64,000 bases of DNA. Origin: Panonychus citri (lineage: Eukaryota > Arthropoda > Arachnida > Trombidiformes > Tetranychidae). The translations under genes and the position numbers were made by a program. A model generated the notes under the pieces. It did no database searches. It saw nothing but the letters and a program-made list of their open reading frames with translations, and was not told where the DNA came from. Shown piece after piece: positions 47,106-60,914 of this stretch. The stretch is taken from NCBI RefSeq assembly GCF_014898815.1, contig NW_026515548.1, forward strand, positions 1,768,386 through 1,832,385. Direction: 5' to 3'. The first letter of the stretch is position 1. Each line of letters opens with the position of its first letter.

Positions 47106-50100
47106 TTCATCGCCAAAAGAATGTATAGGCAATAGGCGTGATAACACGTCGCTAATATTATTTATAATGATTATATTTGTTACCTGAAATTTTGGTGCAA
47201 TTCATTTGTAAACAGTATAAATACATAATACATGTATTCTGATAATTATTACAATTGATACACATTTCCCGATTTATTGCTCTGACTAATATAATATAGA
47301 TGTTAAGGAGTTGGTTCAGTCAACTCAACATTGAATTCGAGTGAATAAAAATGTCCATTTATTTGCTCATTCTTGATTTTCATTGTATCTCATGGTCCTT
47401 TTTTCCTTACACATTATAATAACAGTAACACGGAAATGGATCAATCTGAACAATAAATGTATTCGTGGTTTAGACACATGATAATGTTTATATGTATCCA
47501 ATATCCTATCAATGTTATCACAACGGGAATCTCATATATTGCAAATATCAATGTGTTCAAATATCAATGAAATTTTCAAATACAGAAGGAAAAAAGTTTT
47601 TATAACAAATTCTCTGATGGGAAGAGTAAGAAGTAAACTGAATACTCAACTGGATAAACTTGATAATCAGTTAGATATTCAAACAATGTAACTTAAACCC
47701 AAGGTATAATTATCAATTTATTTATAAGTTTCCAATTCTTTATTAAATTATTTATCCATAACAAAGATATTAAAATTTAATGTTATCAAAAGGATAGGCT
47801 AAAGATCACAGGGTGATAATAACATGATAATTCATGAGTCTGCATGATTACATGCTTTGTAAAATGCTTTAGTAAGGATATTGAATAGAAATAAAAATTA
47901 TCGAAAACCTTTAATACAATATACAAATGTTACCTTTTATCATGAAATTATAATAGGTGATTAATGGGAATAATTAATTTCAATGTTAAGAATAATAATA
48001 GGAAACATTTGAACATTGTGTTGATTAAATAATAATAACTAAACTTGAATGATTTCAACGAGAAAACTAAAACATTGTCAATCTATTATAATATTATAGT
48101 TGATATTTTTTTCTGTTCACAATAACAATCATTTATTGTGTAGCATTATTATTGTGAATAATGCAAAAATAGTGTCATTTATTTGGTTCATTACCTTTCA
48201 TGATAATTCATTAACGATAATATTGAGCTTGGTATTTTCTTTTTCGTATTTACATCATGGTAATTAACTCGACTGTAAATAATTATGTTGTTGTTTTGTT
48301 ACTAAAATTCTCATGTTGAGCAAAAAAGTTCTAAAACGAAAGCAAATGTAATCCTTGTAATAATAAAATTCGTACATTTTCAGGTAACATGATTGATCAG
48401 TAAACATTTATAATAAACTTTGAGGCTCTTGAATTAGTTTTGCAGGTCAAAAGGTAATTACTGTTTGCAAAAACATGCGATTGAACATTGGCCAGAAAAC
48501 AATAGAAAACTGTTACAATGTTATCACCATTACCTGATAACCTTGAAAAAGTTTTTAGCTCATTCGAGCAAATTCAGCATCGAGAAAATTGTGTTGAAAA
48601 TATTAACTTTATATGAGATTTCATGGTAAATTTCAATGTTTTCATGGTTCAAGTATAAAAAGAAACCAAAACAATCACTCTTGATAACATCTTGAACTTT
48701 CATCTTCATCAAATGATTATCATGAGAGTGAAAGTTTTCATCATCATGTCAAGTAATTCAAGTGAAAAAATAATGATAATCTTAACGATTTTCATAAAGT
48801 GATGTATATCAATTTAAAATGTGATAAACATTAACATGAATTCAAGTTTTATATCTTAATTGCTTTTCCAATAATAATCCATGTAATTAATTAAGATGAC
48901 AAGATATTTGAATATGATTGATGTTGGTCTTTCATGGTACTGTTGAAAAGTGAATTGCTTACATGATCATTAATCTGCACTTTTGTCATTTATAAGCATA
49001 TCCTTTTGAATCTTGTATCGCTCAATCATGGTTCATGGGTTCATAGAATCGGGAAACTGAACCTGTGAATATTCAGTATAAATCTAACGGAATGTCTCAT
49101 GATTTCTTTTATCTTAATGTGAATGTTCTTAGAACCTCAACAATCTTATCAGATTCACCTCATTACCATGATTCGTTTGTAAGTTAAGCAGTCACGTAAT
49201 TTTTTGAAATAATTTGCGAAAATTTAAAAAATATTCATGATAAATTTTCATCTCCTTACAAACGAAATCGACTTTGCAAATTTGGAAACAAAAAAGATTC
49301 CAAATTTTCTGTTAGTTCAAAAACGAACATGATAAGCTCAAAGTTCTGTAAGCAGGTTTCAGAATTTTGCTATTTTTTCAGTCAAACTGAATTTTTCGTC
49401 AGAAAAAATCATCACAATCAATATAACCATTAACAACGACCCTGATTGAATGTAATTTAAATATCGTTAGTCTTAAATAAAGACATATGATTAATATTGA
49501 AGATAAATAGTGTTGATGTTAAATTATCGGGAATTTTTTATCAAGATTTCTACGTTTAATCAAACAAAGTACTACAGGGTTGGCAATATATTTTTGGACA
49601 GTTTAATTCTTAAATATCTTGATAATTAATAAGTTAATCTGTTTAATTTTTACATAAACCGATTGCTCAAGTTTGGGAGATTAGTATAGAGTTGTCAAAA
49701 AAAATAATTTGATTGTATTAATCCGTTCAATTTCAATCGAAACGAGAAGAACTTAAACATTCTGTTATCGATAAAAAAATAATGGAGCTCTATGGGTTTT
49801 AACTTCTAAACTATACAAAATTTTTCTGAGCCCTATGGAGAAAAAAGGTAAGTTTGAGGTCAGTCTTGACAAGTATTTAGAATTGACCCCAAAGAAAAGG
49901 ACTGAATTTTGTTATTCTATCCGAGGTAAACTTTTAAATACATATTAAAATGATATTGTTCTAACAACAAGGTTAGGACTTGGAGTGCAGTGCTATTGGT
50001 GAGATCATTATTAAAGACCCAAGGGTTAATCATGAATCAGCTGAACTTTGAGTATCCTTTAGATTAACAGCTATTTGTACTAATCTTGTTTACTGATCTG

Positions 50101-50960
50101 ATAATTGTTCATTTAACAATAATTTTGAGGAAAGAAAACTCATTAAATTTTTATTAGTTTCTTATAAAAAAAATCATCTTAATATTACAAATGTAGACAA
50201 AACTTTATCATATCAAAAGTTCAGATTACATAACCAATTCAGAAGATACATGACAGAAAACTTTTTTTCTGAGTAATGATGATTATTAATAGGAAAACGA
50301 TTCCAACGAGCTGATTAGCATTAATTACAATGTCAATTACACCAATCAATTGATCTGATTATATATTTGGTGATGGTTGATTTCTAGACGACGATGGTTA
50401 TTTGAGAGCACTGAGTGATTTCAACATAAGAACAATGTTCAATATAATTATGGTATTTGAATGGATTCCGTCAACTATACAAATAAATACTAGAAAAGTA
50501 AAAGTCTCTTACCTTTTACTGCTCCTTCAAACATTTCGACTACTGATTCGATAAATTAATGTAACAACTTTTGAACTTGAAGTTGTATTGTTTTTTTATG
50601 AGTTGGTACGATTAACAATTCCAAAGTAAAATCTCATAGAAGCTGAACTTTTTGCCACAAGAATCAAGGTAAACTGATCGCTCCTTCCAAGAGCCTCGTA
50701 AATAAATGCAGGGCCATATGAAGTGAATAAGAGACAAGAAGAAAAAAGAAAGGATGAAGGATGAGAGATTCACCAAGGATGATGATGAAAAAATCTTCCA
50801 AATTAAAAGACATGCGTTATGTTCAATTATCGATTAATGAAATTCGACCTTTTATCAAAGTCTACAGAAAATTTGAAGCATTTTCTTCATAAGATTTTAT
50901 ACTGATATTTATCAAATCAATTGATCATCTGAGGTTTATGATTTTGTAGTCAAAGAAAAG
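47106..50960. other. Long AT-rich intergenic stretch
   Basis: No ORF, repeat array or RNA gene that I can support. Base composition is A/T-dominated throughout. Confidence 0.45.
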
Positions 50961-50966
50961 TTTTGA

Positions 50967-51254
50967 TTGTTTTTAGTCTGGAAAAAGTTTCGTTTTCACT
51001 TCTGGACATTTGAACTTTGTCTTTATAAAACTTTTATTTCAATCGTACCAATATTGGCTGAGTTTATGATAATAGCTAAAAGTGAATTTGAAAAAAAATC
51101 CTATTCAATTGTCAATCTAATATCTGTGACAATTGTTCTGCAACTTCATATAACTATTGGTTTATTGGTGCTATCGGTTTTTATGATACAATTATCTTAT
51201 TTTTACTTGAATAATAAAGTTCCAATTCATGTATTAATAGTACAAATTGAATGA
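50967..51254 (+). pseudogene. Hydrophobic 95-aa fragment
   Basis: Open frame preceded by a TTTTTAG acceptor-like motif, with two or three hydrophobic segments (IVPILAEFMIIA, IVLQLHITIGLLVLSVFMI). It could be one exon of a chemoreceptor-like membrane protein or a relic. No partner exon found. Confidence 0.2.
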
Positions 51255-51995
51255 GCTTGAACAAGATAAATAATTGAAAGTAAAATTGAACCAAAATTTG
51301 ATGATGTTGAAACTTCATCAGTTTGAGTTGAATGAAACTGATACTTGAATCTTAATGAATATATTTAAATACTCATGGAAATTACAATATGAAAACTCTG
51401 TATTTAATTTTTTTACCAATCAACGTAAATAATTAACTGATTAATGAAAATTCACTATTCTCCTCTTTTCTATTATCTAAATTGCTGAGATAAACCATAG
51501 TAATTTGAACAGTTAAATGTAGAATATGAATCTTTCTATTATTAATCTTATAATTAGTTATTGTTAATAATAAAATGTCAAGAGATTAAGATAATGATTA
51601 AGTGTTGACAGATGATTTAAGTGTAAGATTAGCTGAATTTTGATGAGTTGATTAGAGATTTTGAATTCAATTGGAAAATCAAAAAGTTTTCAAAATGTAG
51701 TGATTATGATATTTTCACTTATTAATGTTGTAATTGTTTGTTGATTATTAATAGTAGTATAATTTTATTAATTGATAATATAGTTTATGATTGTTCCAGT
51801 TAAATAATCACTAAAAACTAGATACATTGAAAATAATATTATGATAATTGTTTGATCACTTTCTCTTTGGTTAATTGTTAACCTTTGATTGTTTGGTCTT
51901 TGATTAGGATAAAATTAGATATTAAAACTTTTTCATTTCGTTGGTTTCTTTAGGTTTGGGCTTACCAATCACTTTTTTACAATAATAAGGAAGAG

Positions 51996-53504
51996 CTAAC
52001 TAATTATCACATAAAGAATGGACATTGCCCCAAGATAATAAGTAAAAATTATCGGTTTAGTTTCAATGAATTTTGATAAAATTGTAGTGTGAATGGTTTC
52101 ACCAATAACACCATTGACAAAGATATAAGAAGTCATTGCGTTTGTGATTGGAAAGTATTTTCCCAATGATCCATAAGAGATTGAAAATACTGGTGAATAT
52201 CCAATTCCAAGTAAAATAAATGCAATCCAAGTGAATGTTGATTGAGATGCCGCTTTTGGTACTAAAACAAAGGTACCAGCGAGTATTATGAAAAGATTCA
52301 ACACAAAGAGACGACCTTCCTTGATAAATAAGGTCATTGGAATAAAGATTAATCGATAAAATGAAAACATGGACCAAAATACTGTCGCTATTAAAACCGC
52401 CGTCTTTTTGTCCATCTTTATATCAGCTTTAACCGCGAATGCAGTACACAAATTACCTATTAGTTTATGATGAATACAAATATAGTAAATATTAATAGAC
52501 CAATAGTATATTTGAAATGATTATCAGAATACTTACCCACTACAGCTTCAGTTCCAAATGCGAAATTAGCGAGAATTCCGGTCATTATAACTGCACAAAC
52601 CTTCTTGGTTGTGCTTGCATTTGATTGAATTTCTTCAGCTTCTGGTTCAGCTGAGTTTTCACTGTTTGTCTTTCGATCATGTAAGTAACAGAAAAAGAAT
52701 GGAATTGAAACGATAAACAGCATTCCACCAACAATCATGAATGAATATTGAACTTTTACATCTTCAGGTGTATATTGAGAAGTTTGGGTTGAATTGACGC
52801 TGGTGCCATTTGCTAGAATTACAGTTGTATCATCAGATTCTGTGTTAGGTAATAGAAAAGGTCGAGTAAAAATCGGTGTAATCAAAGCACCGACACCGAA
52901 ACACATATGAAGAACCTGAAGCCAATTGACTCCATGTTTACCCCAAATCCTTAAGATGATCACATTACAGTCTAGAGAAAAAGGATATTATTATGTAGAA
53001 AAAATTAAATACGATCAAATATGATTGGTATCAAATTGAGATTTAGAATTTAAGTAAAAATTGTGCATACAGATATCGAAAACCCCTTGGGCAAATCCAG
53101 AGATGATAATACTTGCAAATATCAATTCGATAATATTGAACCATGGAGCAAGAATTAGGAAAAGACCAGCAATAAAATTAGATATTGAAAGGATTAGATA
53201 ATCATCTATACGTTTCTCATAGAGACCACCTATGGATTATCAGTAATTAGATTAGTGTTTCAATCAATCAGTTGATAACAAGATAAAATTACTTACAAGA
53301 TGAAGCTCCAAGTACATAGCCGATTGCACGAGCTGGAACAAGTTTCGAGACTGTCGAAAATGAGGTTTGAACTTTAATCTGAAGATCGAGTAACGAACTG
53401 CCCATCAAAGTGTTGACCCCTCCAAGACCAGCGAAGGTCAAATAAGTTAATAAAGTTTTAAAGATTTTATATTTATTTGTCTTAACGAATTTAATCAATT
53501 CCAT
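51996..53504 (-). CDS. MFSD4/NaGLT1-like major facilitator transporter
   Basis: Four exons: 53504-53297, 53229-53071, 52971-52537 and 52456-51996, GT/AG borders, 1,263 nt, 420 aa, frame intact. The N-terminus (YLTFAGLGGVNTLMGSSLLDL) and the region after exon 2 (CNVIILRIWGKHGVNWLQVLHM-like, starting DIYCNV) match the MFSD4A/sodium-dependent glucose transporter 1 group of the major facilitator superfamily. About 10-12 membrane segments are expected from the hydrophobic runs, with a charged cytoplasmic loop (RKTNSENSAEPEAEE). The substrate is probably a sugar or small solute; this is inference from the family. It is divergently oriented to RdRP2, with 1.8 kb between the starts. Confidence 0.85.
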
Positions 53505-55308
53505 TTTTAATTACGTATTGTTAACAATAAGATATCCAATTGAGTGTTTTAAAATTAAATATTCACAAAATGTTGACAAGATCACAGTTAAACACTTTGA
53601 GCTCAACAAGTTTCAGTAAAACAATAAGATTTAATTACAATTAACACGGAAAAGATTATAATTTCAATCACAATTCTGAATGTTGATCATGGTAAATGAT
53701 GATTATATTGGTTAAGGTGAAACTTTAAATCAAAAGGATCGTCAATGAGCATCTTCATTAAAATGATGATCATGATTAGATTTGAATCTCTCGGCAGTGG
53801 CCTCAGAATATCATTTGTTAATCACTGAAAGGATAAAATGAGACACACACAAGTAATTACAAATTATTGATGATAATCAACTGGTAGTCTCTTAGTGTTA
53901 ATCAAAGTTGATTAAGAGGATCAAGATTCATCTTACATTGTTTACATTCCTTATCCATTTTCATCAATCTTATCAAATCTAAACTGTCACCATGACAACT
54001 TCATTCGTAACTACAGTTAGTCGAGAAAATTTGACAACAGAAATCAAATCCAATTGAATAAACCGCTCTTTTCATATTGTTCAGCAAATCTCTCAACAAA
54101 CTGTACTCATTATCATGCTATTTATAGCATCTCATTGAAGGTCTGATCAGTTTTCCTGATAAATTTCAGGGAAATTTCAATATGATAATAATAATAAAGT
54201 TCTGTTTGGATCGATTTTCTCAGAAACTTTTTCGACCACTGACCATAAGAAGATGGATAAGATTGACTGTAAAAAACGAAAATTGATCAATTTTAATCGA
54301 TTGTTATTCTCTACTAAAAGGAATAGCAATTTAATTGCTTATCGATTGAATAATTTTTTTACTGTTACAATTTTTGTCTTCAACAATTTAATTAGTTCTC
54401 ATTTCGTGTGTAAACAATTAAGATAAATAAGTTAAGATGATGTGTTACAAGCTTAATTGATTTAATTACCGAAACAATAAAGTATTAACAGTTACTTGTT
54501 AATCATTTCAAGAGGTAGACTAAAACGTTCAAATGATTAGATATTAATCAACAATTTAATGGCGATTAAGGATTACGTGTCTTAGTCAAAATGTAATTAC
54601 GTATACAATGAATTTAAGATTATACAAAGAGTAATAATTTTCCTAATTATGAGTGATTCAAATTGAGTAATTTAATATCTTTTTAATCATAATCGTTAAA
54701 AGCACAACAAACTAACCAAAGGAGTTGGAAACAATCAGTTAATTGTTTTAAGAATTTAAATTGAAAATCGCTCCATCTTGTGAAGAGAGAGAAAGAAAGA
54801 GAAAAGTTGTATTGTTTGTTTAGGAGAGATGATTTGAATGTTAATTAAGTCGAATAAAATTTTACAATTTAATCCACTAAATAAATAGAATCAATTTTGT
54901 TGGAAATACGAACAATTAAAATTTTGATTAATTTTTTTCGAAACTTTAAAGTTAATCGAAATTCGCGCTTCTTTTTTTATTCTTTTCCCTTCTACTTTTT
55001 CCCTCTCATGTGGAATCTTTCTAGACAGCACTTATGAATGTATCGATAAATCTTTCTTTGATTTAGATTCTCGTTCTCTTAGGCTTTGAATTAACGTTTT
55101 TGAACGAATTGTTGATCTCATCCTTTCCTAAGATGAGATAAACCTTATCGATGGTTACATCCAAGTGCTCTCTCTTGCTATTACTCTTTGCTTGTGATCC
55201 TTTAGTTGTGATTAACGAGGTTTCTTTTGATTGTTATCTCTTCCATAGTTAATTAATTGTTTTAATTTTAGTTTATTTGTTTATGTTAAAAACGACATTA
55301 TATGCTTA
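53505..55308. other. Divergent intergenic region (MFS gene / RdRP2)
   Basis: AT-rich with no ORF. Must contain the promoters of both genes; no element is identified with confidence. Confidence 0.5.
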
Positions 55309-58300
55309 ATGTCTATTCCTGCCCCACCCAATGCGAATTCACCTGATAGATGGAGAATCGGATTTTCACTTGAAGTTTTCCAATCGGATTTTAAAGACGA
55401 GAAACATTTAAATGTTTCTTTCGAAAATATTTTAAGGAATTTATTGATTAAAATAAATTGCCCAAAAGCTCAGTTGAAATGCCTCTCTGGTACTAATTCT
55501 CTGTACAAGTGGGACAAGAATGGATTAGTCCATCAGAAAAGAAGTACCAAAGTGATAAGAAAACTCAAGGTGAATCTTATGTCGGTCTATGGGAAGGATC
55601 CATTTCTGTGGATCAATCAGAAGATCGTTTGGAAAATACAATCAATTGCTTATCAAGATCAACAGGTGAGTTTCAATTTCTATTTGCCCTTCACATTGAA
55701 TAGAATTTTCTATTTGATGTAAGAAGACCTGAGTCTCTTCATTTGTTTATCATCCTAATCCTTCAAAATGTCCGTTATTAGGGATACTCTTTAGGCTTCA
55801 TCTTCTGTTTTATAATATCCTGTTCGTTATATTATCTCTGGTTTAATCTTTTCTTTAGCTGTGATTCCTTTGTCCATAAACGTTCAACCCAATGGAGATG
55901 TTGATCTATCTGATGCTCATTCTAGAAAAATTGGTTTCCTATGGAAATTAAACAAAGGGGACGACGAACCTTTCGTAAACTTGGATAGTTTCCGTTCTTG
56001 TTCTAGTAAGAATTTAGAACAAATAATTATCAGTGGATTCAGTTTCGGGAATATCATCAATGGAACCAAATTTGTTGAACATTTCAAAAGCTTCACCAAG
56101 GCACCTAATGGGCGATCTATTATTACTCTCGGTGGTAAAGGGGCGCCAAGTCAGTGTACATTCGCTAGCCTTAAATATATTCAACGAATGATGGATTTTC
56201 AGTTTAATATCGAATCGGATCGAACTCGTAAATTTAAACTCTCCTTCGAATTCAAGTCAATTAAGCAAGTAATCGTTTCGAGGTCAGTCTCTGGTACGAG
56301 TGTTTTCTTTCGTTTAGCTTATCAACCAAAGATTTTCATTGCCACCGAAGACTTGGATCCTAAGAAAATTGATATGATGAAAAGCAAATTTGATAAATTC
56401 GACTATGATCGTTATTATTCATGTCCGGGTTTCAAGCAGTATTTCAAATCAGGTACAGGATTTTGGACTCGTTGGTACGATTGTAAATATATTTCGTCTG
56501 ATTGTATTGGAAAAAGTTCTACTTTCGTGTTGCATCTTCCACCCGATGATAATCGAACGCATTTTATTGACCTTGTGTCTAAATTTCTTATTTGGCGTCA
56601 TTACTCAAAATTGGGAGTTTCAATTGGTTTTATCAAAGTCATCGAGCATCAACCTGTTGATCTACCGATTGGCCATTTTCCCTTCGAAGTACTTTATGCC
56701 ATTCAAAGTATTCAATCAGTTTCAAATGCCTTCCAAGATGATTTAACTGTGAACAATCAAATTGATCATTTTATCAGCTTCATTAAGGATCTGATTGAAA
56801 GTAACGATAATGAAAAGTTGGTCTTTGCGCTAAATAGACTTTTCTATGAGTATCTTTACAAAAACGTAGATTTCGCTCTGATGAAATTGAAAGTGATTTT
56901 CAAAAAAGTAGCCAAAGAATGGAAATCAATAAAAGACATAAAATCTTCATCCAGTTCGTGCGTGAAACTTTTGAGACGAGTTATATTAACCCCGACGAGA
57001 AAACTAATTTTACCAGAATTGACGTTTCAATCATCGCAATTCCTTGAGGCTGCGGATAAAGACTACGTGTTGAGAGTCAGTTTTAGAGATGAGGATATGA
57101 GTGATTTAGGATTTGCTGTCACTCGAAATCAAGAAGATATCGATGCGGAAAAGAAGCGTCGAGAATCGCCAGATCCTGAAGCTAAACTTCCATCGCCAGG
57201 ATATTATTTTCTTAGAAAATGTATTGGTGCTCGTCTTCTACCAAGCCTCAATGTTGCCGGTAGAAATTATCGTATTTTTGGTGCTTCTTCATCACAGCTT
57301 CGTGATCATGGTTTGGTACTTTATGCCGAGGATACAATGGGCCGTGATGCAGCGAAAATTAGAGAGGAAATTGGTTCGTGCAAAGCAAAAGGGATCTCGA
57401 AGAAATTAGCTCGAGATGGTCTTAGTCTCACTCAATCTATGGCCTTTATTGACATGAAAGATGTTGAAGTTCGATACACCAAAGATATTGAAGGCGGGGA
57501 ACATCCTGATTCTAAGAATCCATACACATTCACCGATGGCTGTGGTCTCATGTCCCCTCAGCTCGCTGAATATATTTGGTCAGAGTTGAAAGCGAAAGGT
57601 GCAATTAAGGTGAATCCGGATAAAGAAATGAAAATGCCAACAGCTTATCAGATTCGCTATTTCGGATGTAAAGGAATGATTAGTTTGGGTGAAAAGTTAA
57701 AAGGGAAAGTCATCGTGCTGAGAGAAAGTAAGTCCAAAATTGAACAATCAATCGACCAATTTAACTAATGGTTTCTTCTTTTAGGTATGCGAAAAATTGA
57801 TTCGAAGCCTGGTCAACTTGGAATCGTTAAGATCGCTGATCGACGTCAAGCTTATCTGAATAAACCTTTGGTCACAATATTGAATCAGATTGGATTATCT
57901 AACAATGTCTTCGGTGAAATACTTTCCAATGCAATCGGAGATTTAATTGGTTCATTCGATTGTCCCATAAAAGCTTCTAAGGCTTTGACAATGTTTTCTT
58001 GTTTAAATCGGTTTATTGACCATAAAAAATTAGCTTCGAATGGCTATAATCTACTTGGAGACTACTTTTTCCGAAATTCTCTTCAGCTTGTTTTCCACCA
58101 TGGTCTTGATATTATTCAACAAAAGGCTCGAATCCCATTAGATTTCAACACTGCTCGAACATTGTTTGGGGTCGCTGACCCAACTGCAACTTATTATTTA
58201 CCTTATGTAGTTGTGCCTACAAGTGACAGTGATGATCCGGATTCCAACTTGATCAAGATTTTCGATAAAAATGATGAACTAATTTACTCGACGCCTGCAG

Positions 58301-60174
58301 GCCCAAAGAAATCGTTGTTTTTTGATGAAACGACAGAAAAGTTCCTATCCGATGCCACGTCGAAAAGTAATGGACTAGGAAAAGGGTTATTGAAATATGG
58401 ACAAGTTTTCATTTTCCCAAGTGATTCGGATAAACCTTTGACTGCTGAAGTTAATGTCACTAAATTTCCTTGTATGGATCCGGGTGATGTATTAGAATTG
58501 AAAGCTGTTGATATACCAGAATTACATGGTATCCGTGATTGTGTTGTTTTCCCTGTTGATGGTCCTCGTCCTCATGCTGATGAAATGGCAGGATCTGATT
58601 GCGATGGTGATGAGTTTTGGGCAACATGGTCAACCATTTACAGAGAGATTCAACATTCTGAACCTATGAACTTTCCGGATGTAGGAAGTTCAGAAACTTT
58701 TGATGAAAGTAAAATTGACAAGGAAATCGTTAAATTTTTCACGAAGTATATTCAAGACGGTGTAGTTGGTCGAATTGCAAGTTCGCATATTGTTTGGGCT
58801 GATATGCTTTCCGATGGAATTAAATCCCAAATATGCAAAGATTTGGCCTTGAAATATTCCATAGCACTTGATTCTGTTAAGACGGGAATCATTACCAATT
58901 TATTGGACGAAGAAAGATACAAAAGAGCTCCTGATCATTCTTTGCATTTGGGAGTCACACCAAGTTATCTTTCTGCAAGAGCTTTGGGATATATCTATCG
59001 GATTGTTTTCATTTACAAACTTTTCCTTGCGAGAACAGTTGAACGTAAACTCATTGAACAAACTTGCAATCCTAGACTCATACGAAGCGGAAGAAAAAAG
59101 TATATCAAACAAGCGACGGAAGCTTATGAATCTTATTGTTCTATCGTTACTTGTATCTTAGAAATGAGCGAATTCACAACAGAAGCTGAACTTCTCAACC
59201 AGATTTCAGGGAATTATGGTTGCGAAAGATTCATCGAAGTTCCTTTAAAACGTGCTAATGATCACCAAGAAACCATAATCTACATAATTAATCATCTATT
59301 GGTTAAAAAAATGGAAGACACTTTTTATAGTGAATTTGATGGAATGGACAAGGAAAGTGAAGAATATGAAGAAGCTGTTCTCGCAAAAGCTTCCGCTTAT
59401 TACGAAGTGACAACTAAAAAGAGTGCATTGAATAAGCGCTTCTATGGACTCCCTTGGATAGGAAAGTATTCCGAACATCTAATTAAGCTTTTATCTTTAT
59501 CTGATAAAAAACCGGATGAACCTCGTGTCACCGAAATTGACCCACCGTCATCGAAAGGAGGATTTAATGAAACACCGACAGAAAATTACAAAACGTCGGA
59601 ATTATGTTGGTTACGATTACGAGATTGGTGTACTTCGCATCTAAATAAGATGGATGCCACCAAAAGCGATGTGGGAAGAATTATTTTCTTTTTAGAAATT
59701 CTATTCAAAGAAATCGCAGATATTTATGTTCATAAAAAGCGAAAGAAAGAATCTCCCTGTGACATATTGAATGAAATCTTTGCTTTAATCGAAAAAAAGC
59801 GGCAACTATTTGATTTCGAAAATAATTTATTCGATTCTACTAATGATCCAATAGGATTGATGACATTCCTTGTCCTAGAAAGTACATATTGTGATGGCAT
59901 TGAATCGAGTAAAGTTCCAGATTATTGGGTCAATTCAAATTATCGAGTTCTAGTCGAAGATGAAACTATGATTGATGAAGAAATCGAAATTTTTAAGGAA
60001 AATCTGAAACAAATATCTCATTGTGTTAGAATTGTCCATTTTAAATCGAGAGACACCGATGAACATTTCACTCTTTCAATTCGTGGATCTGGTGTATCAG
60101 TTTTCATTTGTCAAACTCTGATCACGATTCACAATTACATCATAATGAAGGGAAATGAAGACAATATTTTTTAG
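55309..60174 (+). CDS. RNA-dependent RNA polymerase 2 (frame break in exon 1)
   Basis: Paralogue of RdRP1 with the same intron positions. Exons: 55309-55665, 55859-57727 and 57785-60174. The catalytic motif DCDGD is at 58597-58611, preceded by PRPHADEMAGS; FTDGCGLMS, RIPLDFNTARTLFGVADPTA and the rest of the polymerase core are intact. Exon 1 starts at the ATG at 55309 (RWRIGFSLEVFQSDF matches RWRIHFLLKVFQVDH of RdRP1). Around 55487-55500 the homology moves to another frame (GLWEGSISVDQSED matches LFEGFIDIEESTQS). Total length (4,616 nt) is not a multiple of three, which fits one indel there or an unrecognised mini-intron. The core would still be made if translation began downstream. Full length would be about 1,538 aa. 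Confidence 0.9.
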
Positions 60175-60914
60175 ATTAACGTAAGAAAATCAAACCAAAT
60201 TTTAACTCTGCCAATTCCATTTACTTAACTGTTAACTTCGCAACTTTTGCAATGATTATTGATACTTTCCTAATTTTATGCCAAACGCTTTATACGTACA
60301 TTCATCTCATGACTAAATTAATGGTAAGATTATGCTATAGCCTCCCCACGTTTGATTGAGTACCCATTCAGCAAAATTAAGAATTATCCCATTGAGCTCA
60401 ATGCAAATTTCTGTTATTGAAGCCCTGTAACTAAACATTTCCGCAAGTTCATAGTACACATATGAGTATTGGCTATAACGACAAAAAATTCAGAACAATC
60501 AACAGAGGTGCCTATAGTATAGTTTAGCCAAATTAATTACAATGTATTTCCAATGATCTGTTATTGATCCACGAACAATCAACTCAATCATCTATCAAAG
60601 TAACCAGTAAACGTCTCACAATTAAGTGCAATTGTTATTATAAAACGATTGTTTGAATGTTTTTCCAAATGTTGAGCTAAACCAATTGTATGAAATTTTT
60701 CTGTTACTATTTTTATTGAATAAAAAAATCAATTAAATGATAATCGTCAAACTGGCCATTCTTTAATCAACTGACCTTTATCAGGACAATTAATCACTTG
60801 ATTTTCTTGCTGTGAACTGGCTCAATCTTAGAGTGTGAAAATATCGATTTGATTAAAATTCTCTCTGTAAACTGATTTCTAATTGTTGAATTATTCTCAA
60901 TTCAAGTCGATTCT
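60175..60914. other. Spacer between RdRP2 and GR-like 2
   Basis: AT-rich, no ORF. Wider than the equivalent 386-bp spacer of the minus-strand block. Confidence 0.5.

Noticed and set aside
47106..50960. tRNA or other structured RNA genes
   Set aside because: I saw no internal promoter box pattern with a matching acceptor stem; a dedicated search would be needed to exclude them.
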